Shown: one piece after another, positions 17,388 to 26,825 of the stretch
Numbering within the stretch: position 1 is the first letter of the stretch
How the letters are laid out: each line of letters starts with the position of its first letter
NCBI RefSeq assembly: GCF_004014805.1
Contig: NZ_ATDN01000013.1
Coordinates: 1 to 64,000, forward strand
Direction: 5' to 3'
From: Mycolicibacterium elephantis DSM 44368
GTDB taxonomy: Bacteria > Actinomycetota > Actinomycetes > Mycobacteriales > Mycobacteriaceae
DNA: 64,000 nucleotides
The notes under the pieces: model-generated
Database searches by the model: none
What the model was told of the DNA's origin: nothing
Seen by the model: the letters and a program-made list of their open reading frames with translations, nothing else
Made by a program: the position numbers and the translations under genes

Positions 17388-18962
17388 ATGACCGAGTCGG
17401 AGGGGCCGATCCGCGACGATCACGCCGAACTGCTGCGCCGGCGGGCGCTGACCGAGGACGCCGCCCGCCCCGAGGCCGTCGAGCGCAGGCACGCCGCGAA
17501 CGGGCGCACCGCGCGCGAGAATCTCGACGACCTCGTCGACGCGGGCTCGTTCATCGAGTACGGACGCTTCGCGATCGCCGCGCAACGCCACCGCCGTGAC
17601 CTCGAGGACCTGATCGCCCGCACCCCCGCCGACGGGCTGATCGCCGGAACCGCGCGCATCAACGGCGACCTGTTCGGCGAGCAGCGCAGCGCGTGCGCGG
17701 TGCTGTCCTACGACTACACCGTGCTCGCCGGTACCCAGGGCGCGCTGGGGCACCGCAAGAAGGATCGGCTGTTCGAGTTGATCGAGCGGATGCGCCTGCC
17801 GACCGTGTTCTTCGCCGAAGGTGGCGGGGGACGGCCCGGCGACACCGACTATCCCGTGGTGTCCGCGCTCGACGCGCGCGCGTTCAAGCTGTGGGCGGCG
17901 CTGTCGGGAGTGGTGCCGCGCATCGCGATCGTCAAAGGCCGCTGCTTCGCGGGCAACGCGGTGATCGCCGGGTGCGCGGACCTGATCGTCGCCACCGAAG
18001 ACGCCTCGATCGGCATGGGCGGACCCGCGATGATCGCCGGAGGCGGGCTGGGCGACGTGGCGCCCGACGACGTGGGCCCGATCGAGGTGCAGGCCCCCAA
18101 CGGGGTGGTCGACGTCGTGGTGGCCGACGAAGCCGAGGCCGTCGCGGTGACGAGACGTCTGCTCGGCTACTTCCAGGGCGTAACGGCGCCCGGCCCGGTG
18201 AGCGATCAAACCCGTTTGCGCACAATCGTTCCCGAACGCGCCCGCCGCGCCTATCAGGTGGCGCCGATCATCGAGACGCTGGCCGACGAGGGATCGGTGA
18301 CGTTCCTGCGGCCCAAGTTCGCCCCGGAGATGGTGACCGCGCTGGCCCGTATCGACGGCCGACCCGTCGGCGTCCTGGCGAACAACACCATGGTGATGGC
18401 CGGGGCGATCACCGCGGCCGCCGCCGACAAGGCCGCCCGGTTCCTGCAACTGTGTGACGCGTTCGGGCTGCCGGTGGTCTCACTGATCGACTGTCCCGGT
18501 TACATGGTGGGCCCGGCCGCGGAGGCCGAGGCGTTGGTGCGCCGCGGCTCGCGGATGCTGGTCGCCGTTGCGGCGCTCGAGGTTCCGCTGATCGCGGTGA
18601 TCCTGCGGCGGGGCTATGGGCTTGGCGCACAGGCGATGACCGGCGGCAGCCTGCATGAGCCGCTGCTCACCGTCGCGTGGCCGGGGGCGCACCTGGGCCC
18701 GATGGGCCTGGAGGGCGCGGTGCGGCTTGGGTTGCGCAAGGAACTGGAGGCGATTGCCGACGACGACGAGCGTGAGGAGCGGGTCCGCCAGGCCACGGCC
18801 GCCGCGCAGGAAAACGCCAAGGCGCTCAACGCCGCTCAGCTCTTTGAGATCGACGACGTGATCGACCCGGCGGAAACGCGCAAGCTCATCATCGACACCC
18901 TGACCGCTGCCACCGCGCACGCGCCGGGTCGTGTCGGCCGCCGGTTCGTCGACACCTGGTGA
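17388..18962 (+). CDS. Acyl-CoA carboxylase carboxyltransferase (beta) subunit
   Basis: 524-aa AccD-type subunit that transfers the carboxyl group from carboxybiotin to an acyl-CoA. The N-terminal crotonase-like half contains FGEQRSACAVLSYDYTVLAG, FFAEGGGGRPGDTDYP and GRCFAGNAVIAGCADLIVAT. The C-terminal half contains LIDCPGYMVGPAAEAEAL and GYGLGAQAMTGGS. The ATG at 17388 is chosen over 17355 by family N-termini (MTESEGPIRDDH). No biotin-carboxylase subunit is adjacent, so its partner is encoded elsewhere. Substrate chain length is unknown. Confidence 0.9.
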   Translation: MTESEGPIRDDHAELLRRRALTEDAARPEAVERRHAANGRTARENLDDLVDAGSFIEYGRFAIAAQRHRRDLEDLIARTPADGLIAGTARINGDLFGEQRSACAVLSYDYTVLAGTQGALGHRKKDRLFELIERMRLPTVFFAEGGGGRPGDTDYPVVSALDARAFKLWAALSGVVPRIAIVKGRCFAGNAVIAGCADLIVATEDASIGMGGPAMIAGGGLGDVAPDDVGPIEVQAPNGVVDVVVADEAEAVAVTRRLLGYFQGVTAPGPVSDQTRLRTIVPERARRAYQVAPIIETLADEGSVTFLRPKFAPEMVTALARIDGRPVGVLANNTMVMAGAITAAAADKAARFLQLCDAFGLPVVSLIDCPGYMVGPAAEAEALVRRGSRMLVAVAALEVPLIAVILRRGYGLGAQAMTGGSLHEPLLTVAWPGAHLGPMGLEGAVRLGLRKELEAIADDDEREERVRQATAAAQENAKALNAAQLFEIDDVIDPAETRKLIIDTLTAATAHAPGRVGRRFVDTW

Positions 18963-18965
18963 ACG

Positions 18966-19022
18966 CGAACGTTCCTTACCACTCGAAAAATTGCCGAGAT
19001 GTCGAGCGGTAAGGAACGTTCG
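18966..19022. terminator. Long hairpin between convergent carboxylase and whiB6 genes
   Basis: A 21-bp inverted repeat (18966-18986 with 19002-19022) with a single A/C mismatch and a 15-nt loop begins just after the carboxylase stop. It lies between convergent genes and probably works as a bidirectional terminator, although neither side has a long T-tract. Confidence 0.65.
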
Positions 19023-19087
19023 GCGGCGCTGGACGCCAGCCCCCGCCGCCCGCCGCCGACCCCCCGAAACCGGCGGCGGACGTTCGA

Positions 19088-19378
19088 TCAAGCGGGCTCG
19101 GCGTACAGGCGGCGGTCGCGAACCGGATAACCATTGCGCTCCGCCAGCGAGCGCAGCTGCCTCAGAGCAAACGTGCGGCCACGGCCACCCTCGGGCACCA
19201 CGATGCCTGCCCACAACCCTTCCGCGCGGGGTAGCTCGCAGGCTTCCCGGGCGCACAACCATCGACGTGGGCATGCCCGGCAGATCGCCTTGGCCGCCTC
19301 GTCGGCCGACGTCGTCCATCGCTCGGGGTCTCGAGTGCAGGCGCCGACGGGCATCTCGTCCCAGTCCATTGCGTTCAT
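19088..19378 (-). CDS. whiB6: WhiB6-like iron-sulfur transcription factor
   Basis: 96-aa WhiB protein. The four cluster cysteines are C14, C33, C36 and C42 (ICRACPRRWLC), followed by the turn motif GLWAGI and a basic C-terminus. The C-terminal half matches Mtb WhiB6 (Rv3862c) nearly residue for residue as I remember it, including ALRQLRSLAERNGYPVRD. WhiB6 carries a redox/NO-sensitive [4Fe-4S] cluster and regulates ESX-1 genes, which fits its place next to the ESX-1 locus. The ATG at 19378 is supported by AGAGGA 9 nt upstream. Confidence 0.92.
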   Translation of the reverse strand: MNAMDWDEMPVGACTRDPERWTTSADEAAKAICRACPRRWLCAREACELPRAEGLWAGIVVPEGGRGRTFALRQLRSLAERNGYPVRDRRLYAEPA

Positions 19379-19725
19379 TGCTGTCGCTCCTCTGCCGGTC
19401 TGCGGCAGGTGCGCCGCGATGACGACAAAGTAGCGAACTAAACCGTAGCGATGCAACAGTTACAACAATGGAATTTGGGGCGCTGGCCCCGCGAGTAGTG
19501 TGAATCGACGCCAACTCCCGGAGCAGAAGCGTTATGAACTGCGATGACATCGCAGCCAGCTACGCCTGTCGAAGATGTAGCAGCGCTTCAGTCCAGCCTC
19601 CATGAGAAGTCGTAGCTTCGCCACAGAAAGACACCGCCAACACCGCGCCAAGATGTAGCAGTTGACCGCAACACGGATAGGATTGCGGAGCCGTTCACCA
19701 TGCGTAATCCGAGGGACCGCCAGTC
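19379..19725. other. Divergent intergenic region between whiB6 and XRE regulator
   Basis: 347 bp without a gene, relatively AT-rich near whiB6. It must hold the promoters of both flanking regulators. It contains two copies of AAGATGTAGCAG (19572-19583 and 19650-19661), listed separately. Confidence 0.6.
19572..19661 (+). promoter_or_regulatory. Direct repeat AAGATGTAGCAG upstream of XRE gene
   Basis: Two identical 12-mers start 78 nt apart, 65 and 143 nt before the XRE start. The core AAGATGTAGC recurs once more at 30830-30839, upstream of pe35. Candidate shared regulatory site; the binding protein is unknown. Confidence 0.45.
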
Positions 19726-20463
19726 ATGAGCCAGCCCGATTCGACCGACGAGCCGGCCGAGATGCTGGACCCCGGCATGGTGCGTGCGGGGGCGGCGGCG
19801 GCCGCACGCCGACGCGAGCTGAACATCTCGCAGCGTCGACTTGCCGCCGAGGGCATCATCAACGCCGGCGCGCTGATCGCGTTCGAAAAGGGACGCAGCT
19901 GGCCCCGTGAGCGCACTCGGGCAAAGCTCGAGGAGGTGCTGCGATGGCCGGCGGGCACGATCGCCCGGCTTCGCGGCGGCGAGCCCGCGCCGACCCGTGC
20001 TGAGCCGCCCGCGGCGCCCGACGGCGACGAGATCCCGCTGATCGCCCAAGCGGTCGTCACCGCGGTGGGCACGTTTCGGTCGGCGATCGAGGCGCTACCG
20101 TCCCCGGACGCCCCCGAGTTCACACCTCGGGTGACCAAGATTCTTGCCGACCTGCGCCAGCTCGAGTCGGTCGCGGCGCGGGCCGCGCAGATCAGCCGCG
20201 TCACCCCGGCACTGATCAAGGCGTTGAGCGCGGTGCGGGGCCGCTACGACGAGCTCATGTTGCGGGCCGCGCGGTCCCCGCAGGCCACGCTCGGACAGCG
20301 GCTGTACGCCGCACGCCGCAGCGCCAACCTGACCATCGGCGAAACCGCCCAAGCCGCAGGGGTTTCCGAAGATGACATCGTCCGCGCTGAAGCCGAGGAA
20401 CCGGTGTCGGCCACCGCCGCCCGTGCAATCGAGGAGTTGGTCGAACAACTCGACTGGCGGTGA
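19726..20463 (+). CDS. XRE-type helix-turn-helix regulator
   Basis: A 245-aa protein with two helix-turn-helix-like segments. One is at about 25-70 (ELNISQRRLAAEGIINAGAL, then AFEKGRSWPR). The other is at about 195-235 (LYAARRSANLTIGETAQAAG, VSEDDIVRAE). A helical linker lies between them. Target genes are unknown. It sits between whiB6 and the ESX-1 operon, so a role in ESX-1 control is plausible but inferred. It converges with the ATPase gene, 8 bp apart. Confidence 0.8.
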   Translation: MSQPDSTDEPAEMLDPGMVRAGAAAAARRRELNISQRRLAAEGIINAGALIAFEKGRSWPRERTRAKLEEVLRWPAGTIARLRGGEPAPTRAEPPAAPDGDEIPLIAQAVVTAVGTFRSAIEALPSPDAPEFTPRVTKILADLRQLESVAARAAQISRVTPALIKALSAVRGRYDELMLRAARSPQATLGQRLYAARRSANLTIGETAQAAGVSEDDIVRAEAEEPVSATAARAIEELVEQLDWR

Positions 20464-20471
20464 TCAACCGT

Positions 20472-21749
20472 TCAGTACCGCTCCCGAGCACGATCGTCGT
20501 GGCTGGGGAAGTGCTCGGCGAGCGCGGCGGCGATCTCCAGGAATCGCCGTCGGGTCGCCGGCGACATCTCTTCGGTGCGGTCGATCACACCGCCGGGCCG
20601 CAGATGTCCGTCGAACGGCACCTCGATGACGACCTGCCCCTGCCCCGAAAACTGTTGCCGCAGAATGGAACGCGTGCGCTTGTCGGCGTGCCCGTCGGAA
20701 TCGTTGAGCACGATGACCGTGCGCTGCAAGAGCGACGTCAGCCCACGGGCGGCCAACCAGTCCAGCGTCTGGCCCGCGGCGGCGGCGCCGTCAACCCACG
20801 GCGAGGACACCACGATCAGCGCGTCCAGATCCCGTAGCACCTCCTGGGTGACGGGGGAGTCCATCGTGGAGCTGCAGTCGATGATCGAGATCGTGAAATG
20901 CCGGTCCAGCCGTGATGTGGCTTCGCGATAGATCGCGGGATCGAGCACCCGGCGGCGGGCCGGGGTCGCCTCACCGGCCAGCACGAACAACCCCGCGGCG
21001 TTGCTGCCCACCCGGCTGCGCACGTCGGCGAACGTCTCCAGGTGCTGGTCGGATGCCAGCTCCCAGTACGAACCCTGCGCGCGAGGGTCGATGCGGCTGC
21101 CCAACTTGCCGAAGGCGGTGTCCGCGTCGATCGCGACCACGCGGTCGTCCTGGCGCAGCTCGGCCAGCACCGAGCCGATGCTGGCCGAGACGGTCGTCTT
21201 TCCGACGCCGCCCTTGCCCATCACACCGATCTTGAAGTGGCCCCGCAGCGGCGCCTTGACCTTGGCCTCGAGTTGGGCCTGCCGCACCTCCTCGGGTCCG
21301 GGACCGAGGTTGACCAGCCCGAAGGTGGCTTTGTAAAGGGCCAGCCGCCAGCCGCGAGTCGGTGCCACCCGGCGCGCCGGCACCAGCTCATCGGCGCGGA
21401 TCCGTTCGGCGTAGGAGCCGCTCGGCGGCCCCTGCGCGGCCGGTGGATATCCGGCGCCTGGCCACTGCGACGCCGGTGGTACCGGCGGCGCCGACGCCCG
21501 CGGCGGGCGGGGGCCTCTGGTGGGCGGGCCGTGCCACGGTCCAGCGTCGGGGCGCGGGCCGCCGGTCAGCGGTCCGGATCCGGGCGGCGGACCGTATCGC
21601 GGCGGCGGATAGTCGACCGGCGGGCGCGGCGGTGCCGGTGCAGCCTGCGCAGGTGTCGGCTCGGGTTCGGCGGCGGGTGGCTCGACGTCGGCCTCTTCGG
21701 CGCCCGCCCAGCCGGGTTCTCTCCGCAATGCGTCATCGCGGTCGGTCAC
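20472..21749 (-). CDS. MinD/EspI-like P-loop ATPase with Pro-rich N-terminus (Rv3860-like)
   Basis: 425 aa. Residues about 10-120 are Pro/Gly/Ala-rich (PPPRYGPPPGSGP). A ParA/MinD-type ATPase domain with deviant Walker A MGKGGVGKTTVS lies near residue 177. A Walker A' lysine region and IIDCSSTMDSPV (Walker B) follow. The architecture equals that of EspI (33388-34764), and Mtb has the similar Rv3860 near whiB6. I chose the GTG at 21749 because GAGGAG lies upstream at good spacing. It is divergent from espG1. Role is unproven; EspI-type ATPases are linked to control of ESX-1 secretion. Confidence 0.85.
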   Translation of the reverse strand: MTDRDDALRREPGWAGAEEADVEPPAAEPEPTPAQAAPAPPRPPVDYPPPRYGPPPGSGPLTGGPRPDAGPWHGPPTRGPRPPRASAPPVPPASQWPGAGYPPAAQGPPSGSYAERIRADELVPARRVAPTRGWRLALYKATFGLVNLGPGPEEVRQAQLEAKVKAPLRGHFKIGVMGKGGVGKTTVSASIGSVLAELRQDDRVVAIDADTAFGKLGSRIDPRAQGSYWELASDQHLETFADVRSRVGSNAAGLFVLAGEATPARRRVLDPAIYREATSRLDRHFTISIIDCSSTMDSPVTQEVLRDLDALIVVSSPWVDGAAAAGQTLDWLAARGLTSLLQRTVIVLNDSDGHADKRTRSILRQQFSGQGQVVIEVPFDGHLRPGGVIDRTEEMSPATRRRFLEIAAALAEHFPSHDDRARERY

Positions 21750-22297
21750 TACACGTCTCCTCACCGAACTCGGGTGCGATGCAGGTCGGTCCCTTCCCAA
21801 GTATCAACTACCCCGGGTTAGCAAACATTTATGCACCCAGCCGGGGAGGGATCGGTGCTGAGGTGAGGCGGTTCTGCCGTGGGCATCTCTTGCCGAGTTC
21901 GGGACGGGGTTGCGCCGGGCTGCCACTGTCAGCGAAAAAGCTAGACCATCGACATACCTGTGTTGCTGTAGTTCCGATAGTCGCAGGACAACGTGTCTGA
22001 CCAGCGAGAAATAAGGTTGCTACCAGCAACCGCCCTCTGTGAACCCCTGCTCACCGGTGTGCCGAAAAAATCATGGTCTACGCACCTCCGCGCCGCTGGT
22101 ACCCTGTCTTGCGTCGAAGGTTCGCAAACCAGGGTCGAGGGGTGCGCCCCGCTCAGCGCGGCAAAGTGTCGTCGGCGATCTGGATCGCGGTCTGACCGGA
22201 ATTGCACAGCACCGGGGTTGTTACCGCGGGACGACGAAACAGGAAGACGAGGACTTTCATGCCCGGCGGCGAGCTGCGCGGAACGCGACACCAATAG
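21750..22297. other. Divergent region between EspI-like ATPase and espG1
   Basis: 548 bp with no convincing gene; the open frames are short and lack ribosome sites. It should hold the main ESX-1 promoter on the plus strand. In other mycobacteria espE and espF precede espG1; neither is present here. The 22015-22031 palindrome is the clearest element. Confidence 0.6.
22015..22031. promoter_or_regulatory. Palindrome upstream of espG1
   Basis: GGTTGCT-ACC-AGCAACC is a perfect 7-bp dyad about 270 bp before espG1. It could be an operator in the ESX-1 promoter region; no regulator is assigned. Confidence 0.4.
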
Positions 22298-23152
22298 ATG
22301 AGCGTTCCGCAATCCGCGTACCACGACGCCGCACACATCGACGATGTCGTTGGCGTCGAGGTCACCATCGACGGCATGTTGGTCATCGCCGACCGACTGG
22401 GGTTGATGGAGTTCCCGACAGCTCTGGGCATCCGCCTCAACATCCCGCAACCGGACCTGCGTGAAATCGTCTGGGACCAGGTCAGGCGCGATCTGACGGC
22501 ACAAGGTGTTCTGGATGTTTTCGGCGAGCCGCACCCCGAGGTAGCCGCGATGGTCGACACGCTCAGCCGGTCCGACCGGACCTTGGAGGCTCGCTGGTGG
22601 CGGCGCGACGCGGGCGGCAAGATGGTCCGCTTCGTGGTAAGCCGAAAGGGCGATCGGCACGTCATCGCCGCGCGTGACGGCGACATGCTGGTGTTGCAGC
22701 GGGTCGCCCCGCAGGTCGGCCTCGCGGGCATGGTGACGACGGTGCTGGGCTCAGCGACGGCCGCCGACGTGGAACCGCTGACCGGGGTGGCCGCCAAGCT
22801 GGCCGAGTGTACGAGCGCAAACCAGATCGCGGCCTACGGTGTCGCACCCGCGTCGGCACGTGTGTACGCCGAGATCATCGCCGAGCCCGCCGGCTGGGTG
22901 GAGCTCACCGCGGTAGCGCGCCATTCCGGCGGCACCTTTACCCGAACCGATGTTGCCGCAGGGGTTTTGGATTCACCGCAGGGCCGGATCGTGTCGATAC
23001 CGCGCAGGGTGAGCGGCGACCTGTACGGCAGCTTCCTGCCCGGCAGCCCCGAAAACCTGCAGCGTGCACTCGACGGGCTGATCGAGTTCCTGCCCTCGAA
23101 GTCGTGGTTCGACAACGCCGCATCCAACTCAGTCGATGCCGAGGGGGATTGA
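22298..23152 (+). CDS. espG1: ESX-1 secretion chaperone EspG1
   Basis: 284-aa cytosolic chaperone that binds the tip of the PE-PPE heterodimer and delivers it to the secretion machine (family knowledge). It has the EspG-family segments VDDVVGVEVTIDGMLVIADR-like N-terminus, LQRVAPQVGLAGMVTTVLG and LPGSPENLQRALDGLIEFLP near the C-terminus. Length equals Mtb EspG1 (about 283). No clear ribosome site precedes the ATG at 22298. It is the first gene of the ESX-1 operon here. Confidence 0.92.
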   Translation: MSVPQSAYHDAAHIDDVVGVEVTIDGMLVIADRLGLMEFPTALGIRLNIPQPDLREIVWDQVRRDLTAQGVLDVFGEPHPEVAAMVDTLSRSDRTLEARWWRRDAGGKMVRFVVSRKGDRHVIAARDGDMLVLQRVAPQVGLAGMVTTVLGSATAADVEPLTGVAAKLAECTSANQIAAYGVAPASARVYAEIIAEPAGWVELTAVARHSGGTFTRTDVAAGVLDSPQGRIVSIPRRVSGDLYGSFLPGSPENLQRALDGLIEFLPSKSWFDNAASNSVDAEGD

Positions 23153-23158
23153 GCTGCC

Positions 23159-23629
23159 GTGACAGACAATCGCCCGCACGACGCCGACGACCTGGCCGCC
23201 GCACTCGACTTCTCGATCCCCGAGGAAATCTCGACGACGTCGGACCTCGACGCGCTGGACGTCGTGGCTCCGAGGAGCGCCCACGACGACCAGCAGGAGC
23301 CGGTGTTCACTGTCGCCAACCCTGACGGCTCCGTCACGGTGACGGCGTTCCCGAACGGCGGTGTGAAGCAGATCGAGCTGTCACCGAAGGTAACCGCCAT
23401 GAGCGAAGCGATTCTGGCCGAAGAGATCTCGGTACTCGCCGACCTGGCGGCCCAGGACGCGAAGGCCGCGCAATACGCCTACATCTTCGACGAAATGCGC
23501 AGGCGTGGACATGACGACGCGGCCACCCGGGACTTTCTCACCCGCGATCTCGAATTGCCGACGCCGCAGCAAGCCCGGGCCGAACGGGCGCGTGTCTTCG
23601 CGGCCAGGTACGGGGGTCGCCATGGCTGA
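23159..23629 (+). CDS. espH: ESX-1-associated protein EspH
   Basis: 156-aa acidic protein matching EspH (DUF2694). The core EPVFTVANPDGSVTVTAF, then KQIELSPKVTAMSEAILAEE, aligns with the Mtb protein, which is somewhat longer. Function is poorly known; EspH is reported to be needed for export of some ESX-1 substrates in M. marinum. The GTG start has GAGGGGG upstream. Its end overlaps eccA1 by 8 bp. Confidence 0.88.
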   Translation: MTDNRPHDADDLAAALDFSIPEEISTTSDLDALDVVAPRSAHDDQQEPVFTVANPDGSVTVTAFPNGGVKQIELSPKVTAMSEAILAEEISVLADLAAQDAKAAQYAYIFDEMRRRGHDDAATRDFLTRDLELPTPQQARAERARVFAARYGGRHG

Positions 23630-25343
23630 GCACCTGGCCGGCTTGTTCGGAAGTGCGGTGGGCATGCTGCCGAGCGCCCCGGCCCGCTCGTTCGAAATCT
23701 TCAGTGAGATCACCATGGCGGACGACGCCGCGTGTGACGCCTGGGTGGGTCGTATCCGGTGTGGCGACACCGACCGGGTCACCTTGTTCCGGGCGTGGTA
23801 CTCGCGGGCCAACTTCGGTCAGCTCGCGGGCGCGGCCGAGATGTCCATGAACAGCCTCGGCGCCCGGGTGCCGATCGGTGGACAGTTCGGCGACATCACC
23901 TACCCGGTCAACTCGCCTCTGGCGATCACCATGGGCTTTGCCGTGCACGAAGCCTCCGTCGGCAATTACGCCGATGCGATGGATGCCCTCGATGAGATAC
24001 CCGGTACGGGTGCGGAGCATTTGATCGCCTGGGCGAAGGCGGTCATCTACGGCGCTGCCGGACGCTGGACCGACGTCATCGACGAAGTCCGAGGTGCCGG
24101 CGGATGGCCAGACAAGTTCCTGGCCGCGGCGGCCGGCGTCGCGCACGGCGTCGCGGCGGCCAACCTGGGTCTGTTCACCGAGGCCGAACGACGGCTGACG
24201 GAATCGAATTCGTCACCGGCGGGAGAGGCCTGCGCACCGGCCATTGCCTGGTTCCTGGCGATGACGCGACGAGCCCAGGGCCATGAGGAAGCCGCGGCGG
24301 CGCTGCTGGAATGGCTGCAGGCCACCCACCCCGAACCCAAGGTCACTGCGGCTCTCAACGATCCGGCCTACCGGCTGACCACCACCACCGCCGAGGAGAT
24401 CGCATCTCGCACGGACCCATGGGATCCGGCCAGCGTCGAGGAGGACAACTCGCGACGGGAGACGCTGCTGGCCGAGGCCGAGGCCGAACTGAACCGCCAG
24501 ATCGGGCTGACCCGGGTCAAAGAACAGGTCGAGGCCTACCGGGCGGCGACCCAGATGGCCAAGATCCGCGCGGCCCGCGGCATGAAAGTCACCCAGGCCT
24601 CCAAGCACATGATCTTCGCGGGGCCGCCCGGTACCGGAAAGACGACGATCGCCCGTGTGGTGGCCAACATCCTTACGGGCCTCGGCGTGATCAGCGAGCC
24701 GAAACTCGTTGAGACGTCCCGAAAGGACTTCGTCGCCGAGTACGAGGGACAATCGGCGGTGAAGACCAGCCGGACAATCGACCGCGCGATCGGCGGAGTG
24801 CTGTTCATCGACGAGGCCTACACCTTGGTGCAGGAGCGCGACGGTCGCGCCGATCCATTCGGCACCGAGGCGCTGGATGCCCTGCTCGCCCGGATGGAGA
24901 ACGACCGGGACCGGCTCGTCGTCATCATCGCCGGGTACAGCGCAGACATCGACCGTCTGCTGGAGTCCAACGACGGCCTGCGTTCACGCTTCGCCACCCG
25001 CATCGAGTTCGACTCCTACTCACCTGAGGAGATCGTCGAGATCGCGAAAGTCATTGCAAGGTCGACGGATTCGGCTCTCGACGAAGACGCCGCCAAACAA
25101 GTGCTCGAAGCCGCGACGCTGCTGAGCGAGCGTGAGCTGAACGGTAAGCCGGCACTGGACATCGCGGGCAACGGACGTTACGCGCGGCAACTGGTGGAGG
25201 CAGGTGAACAGAACCGGGACATGAGGTTGGCGCGTTCACTCGACTTCGACAGCCTCGATGTCGAGCAGCTCAGCGAGATCAACGGCGTCGACATGGCTGC
25301 CGCCATCAGCGCCGTGCATGCCCGATTGAGCGTAAACGAGTAG
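23622..25343 (+). CDS. eccA1: ESX-1 AAA+ ATPase EccA1
   Basis: 573-aa cytosolic CbxX/CfqX-type AAA+ ATPase of type VII secretion, the same length as Mtb EccA1. An N-terminal TPR-like helical domain (about 1-280) precedes the ATPase domain. Walker A GPPGTGKTT is at about 334-342, Walker B GGVLFIDEAYTL near 390, and sensor and arginine-finger regions follow (SNDGLRSRFATRIEF). It is thought to help EspG recycle or to load substrates. The ATG at 23622 is chosen by length and its overlap with espH. Confidence 0.96.
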   Translation: MAEHLAGLFGSAVGMLPSAPARSFEIFSEITMADDAACDAWVGRIRCGDTDRVTLFRAWYSRANFGQLAGAAEMSMNSLGARVPIGGQFGDITYPVNSPLAITMGFAVHEASVGNYADAMDALDEIPGTGAEHLIAWAKAVIYGAAGRWTDVIDEVRGAGGWPDKFLAAAAGVAHGVAAANLGLFTEAERRLTESNSSPAGEACAPAIAWFLAMTRRAQGHEEAAAALLEWLQATHPEPKVTAALNDPAYRLTTTTAEEIASRTDPWDPASVEEDNSRRETLLAEAEAELNRQIGLTRVKEQVEAYRAATQMAKIRAARGMKVTQASKHMIFAGPPGTGKTTIARVVANILTGLGVISEPKLVETSRKDFVAEYEGQSAVKTSRTIDRAIGGVLFIDEAYTLVQERDGRADPFGTEALDALLARMENDRDRLVVIIAGYSADIDRLLESNDGLRSRFATRIEFDSYSPEEIVEIAKVIARSTDSALDEDAAKQVLEAATLLSERELNGKPALDIAGNGRYARQLVEAGEQNRDMRLARSLDFDSLDVEQLSEINGVDMAAAISAVHARLSVNE

Positions 25344-25346
25344 GTC

Positions 25347-26825
25347 ATGGCGAGTTTCCGGCTTACCACCAAGGTTCAGGTCAGCGGATGGCGGTTTCTG
25401 CTGCGCCGTGTCGAGCATGCGATCGTGCGTCGCGATACGCGCATGTTCGACGATCCGCTGCAGTTCTACAGCCGCGCGGTGTCCACCGGGGTCATCGTGG
25501 CGGTGTTGATCTGCCTCGGCGCCGGACTGCTGGCCTACTTCAAGCCCCTCGGAAAGCGAGGCAGCGACACGCTTTTGGTGGACCGCACCACCAACCAGCT
25601 GTATGTGGTGGTCCCGGGCGGCGGACAGCTGCGTCCGGTCTACAACCTGACGTCGGCGCGTCTGGTACTGGGCAACGCGGGTACCCCCGTGGCGGTGAAG
25701 TCCGACGAGCTGAACCGGATGCCAAAGGGACAACCGATCGGAATCCCGGGCGCGCCATACGCCACCCCGATCGGTGGCGCCGACTCGACATGGACTTTGT
25801 GCGATACCGTCACCAAGCCGGAGAGCGTCGCCCCCAGCGTGGCCACCTCGGTGATCGTGCGGCCGCTGCTGACCGACTCCTCGGTCGGACCCGTGCGCGC
25901 CGACCAGGGCGTGCTGGTGTCCTTTGAGAACGACAACTGGCTGATCACCAAGGACGGCCGCCACGACATCGACCTCGCAGACCGTGCCGTCACGTCGGCT
26001 GTGGGTATACCGGTGACCGCCAGGGCGACACCGATCTCGGAGGGCCTGTTCAACGCGCTGCCGAATGCCGGGCCATGGCGACTTCCCCAGATACCGCGCG
26101 CGGGTGAGCCCAACACCGTTGGGCTGCCGCCGAATCTGGTGATCGGCGCTGTCTTCACGGCGCTGACCGAAGACGGTGAGCAGCATTTCGTGGTGCTTCC
26201 CGACGGCCTGGCGCGGGTCAACGACACGACCGCGGCGGCGTTGCGTGCCACCAACTCCTATGGCTTGGTCGCCCCACCGTCGGTGGAGGCGAGCGTCGTC
26301 GCCAAGATTCCGGAGCACGTCTTCGCCTCACCCCTGGCCGACCAACCGCTGGACATCCTGTCGCGCGAGGACTCGCCGACGCTGTGCTGGGCTTGGCAGC
26401 GTGAGCCCGGCGACCAGGCCCCGAAGACCACGGTGATCGCCGGGCGGCACCTGCCGATCCCGTCGTCGGCGATGAACAGCGGAATCAGCCAGATTGGCGG
26501 TGATGCAACAATTTACATCGACGGCGGTAAGTACATCCGCCTGCAGTCACCGGATCCGCGGTACGGCGAAAGCCTGTACTACATCGACCCTCAGGGCGTG
26601 CGCTACGGTCTGCCCGACGAGGAGGTCGGCAACGCCCTTGGGTTGTCAGGCCCGACGAACGCGCCCTGGCAGGTGGTGGGCATGCTGGTCGACGGGCCCG
26701 TGCTGACGAAACAGGCTGCGCTGCTCGAACACGACACGTTGCCGCCAGATCCCAACCCACGCAGTGCCGATGGCGGCACGCCCCGCGGCGCGCAACCGGC
26801 GTCGAACACCGGAGGCGGCGGATGA
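25347..26825 (+). CDS. eccB1: ESX-1 membrane-complex protein EccB1
   Basis: 492-aa membrane core component. A cytosolic N-terminus ([20 protein letters not shown]) and one transmembrane helix at 45-65 are followed by a large periplasmic domain with the usual disulfide pair (Cys in STWTLCDTV and PTLCWAW). It forms the outer part of the EccBCDE complex. It starts 3 nt after eccA1 and overlaps eccCa1 by 4 bp. Confidence 0.96.
   Translation: MASFRLTTKVQVSGWRFLLRRVEHAIVRRDTRMFDDPLQFYSRAVSTGVIVAVLICLGAGLLAYFKPLGKRGSDTLLVDRTTNQLYVVVPGGGQLRPVYNLTSARLVLGNAGTPVAVKSDELNRMPKGQPIGIPGAPYATPIGGADSTWTLCDTVTKPESVAPSVATSVIVRPLLTDSSVGPVRADQGVLVSFENDNWLITKDGRHDIDLADRAVTSAVGIPVTARATPISEGLFNALPNAGPWRLPQIPRAGEPNTVGLPPNLVIGAVFTALTEDGEQHFVVLPDGLARVNDTTAAALRATNSYGLVAPPSVEASVVAKIPEHVFASPLADQPLDILSREDSPTLCWAWQREPGDQAPKTTVIAGRHLPIPSSAMNSGISQIGGDATIYIDGGKYIRLQSPDPRYGESLYYIDPQGVRYGLPDEEVGNALGLSGPTNAPWQVVGMLVDGPVLTKQAALLEHDTLPPDPNPRSADGGTPRGAQPASNTGGGG

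Noticed and set aside
19088..19378. WhiB5 rather than WhiB6
   Set aside because: The fhaA neighbourhood in Mtb has whiB5, but the C-terminal sequence and the ESX-1 neighbour match WhiB6 much better.
20472..21749. ParA chromosome-partition gene
   Set aside because: The Pro-rich N-terminus and the layout match EspI/Rv3860-type ATPases; no parB or parS-like sites are nearby.
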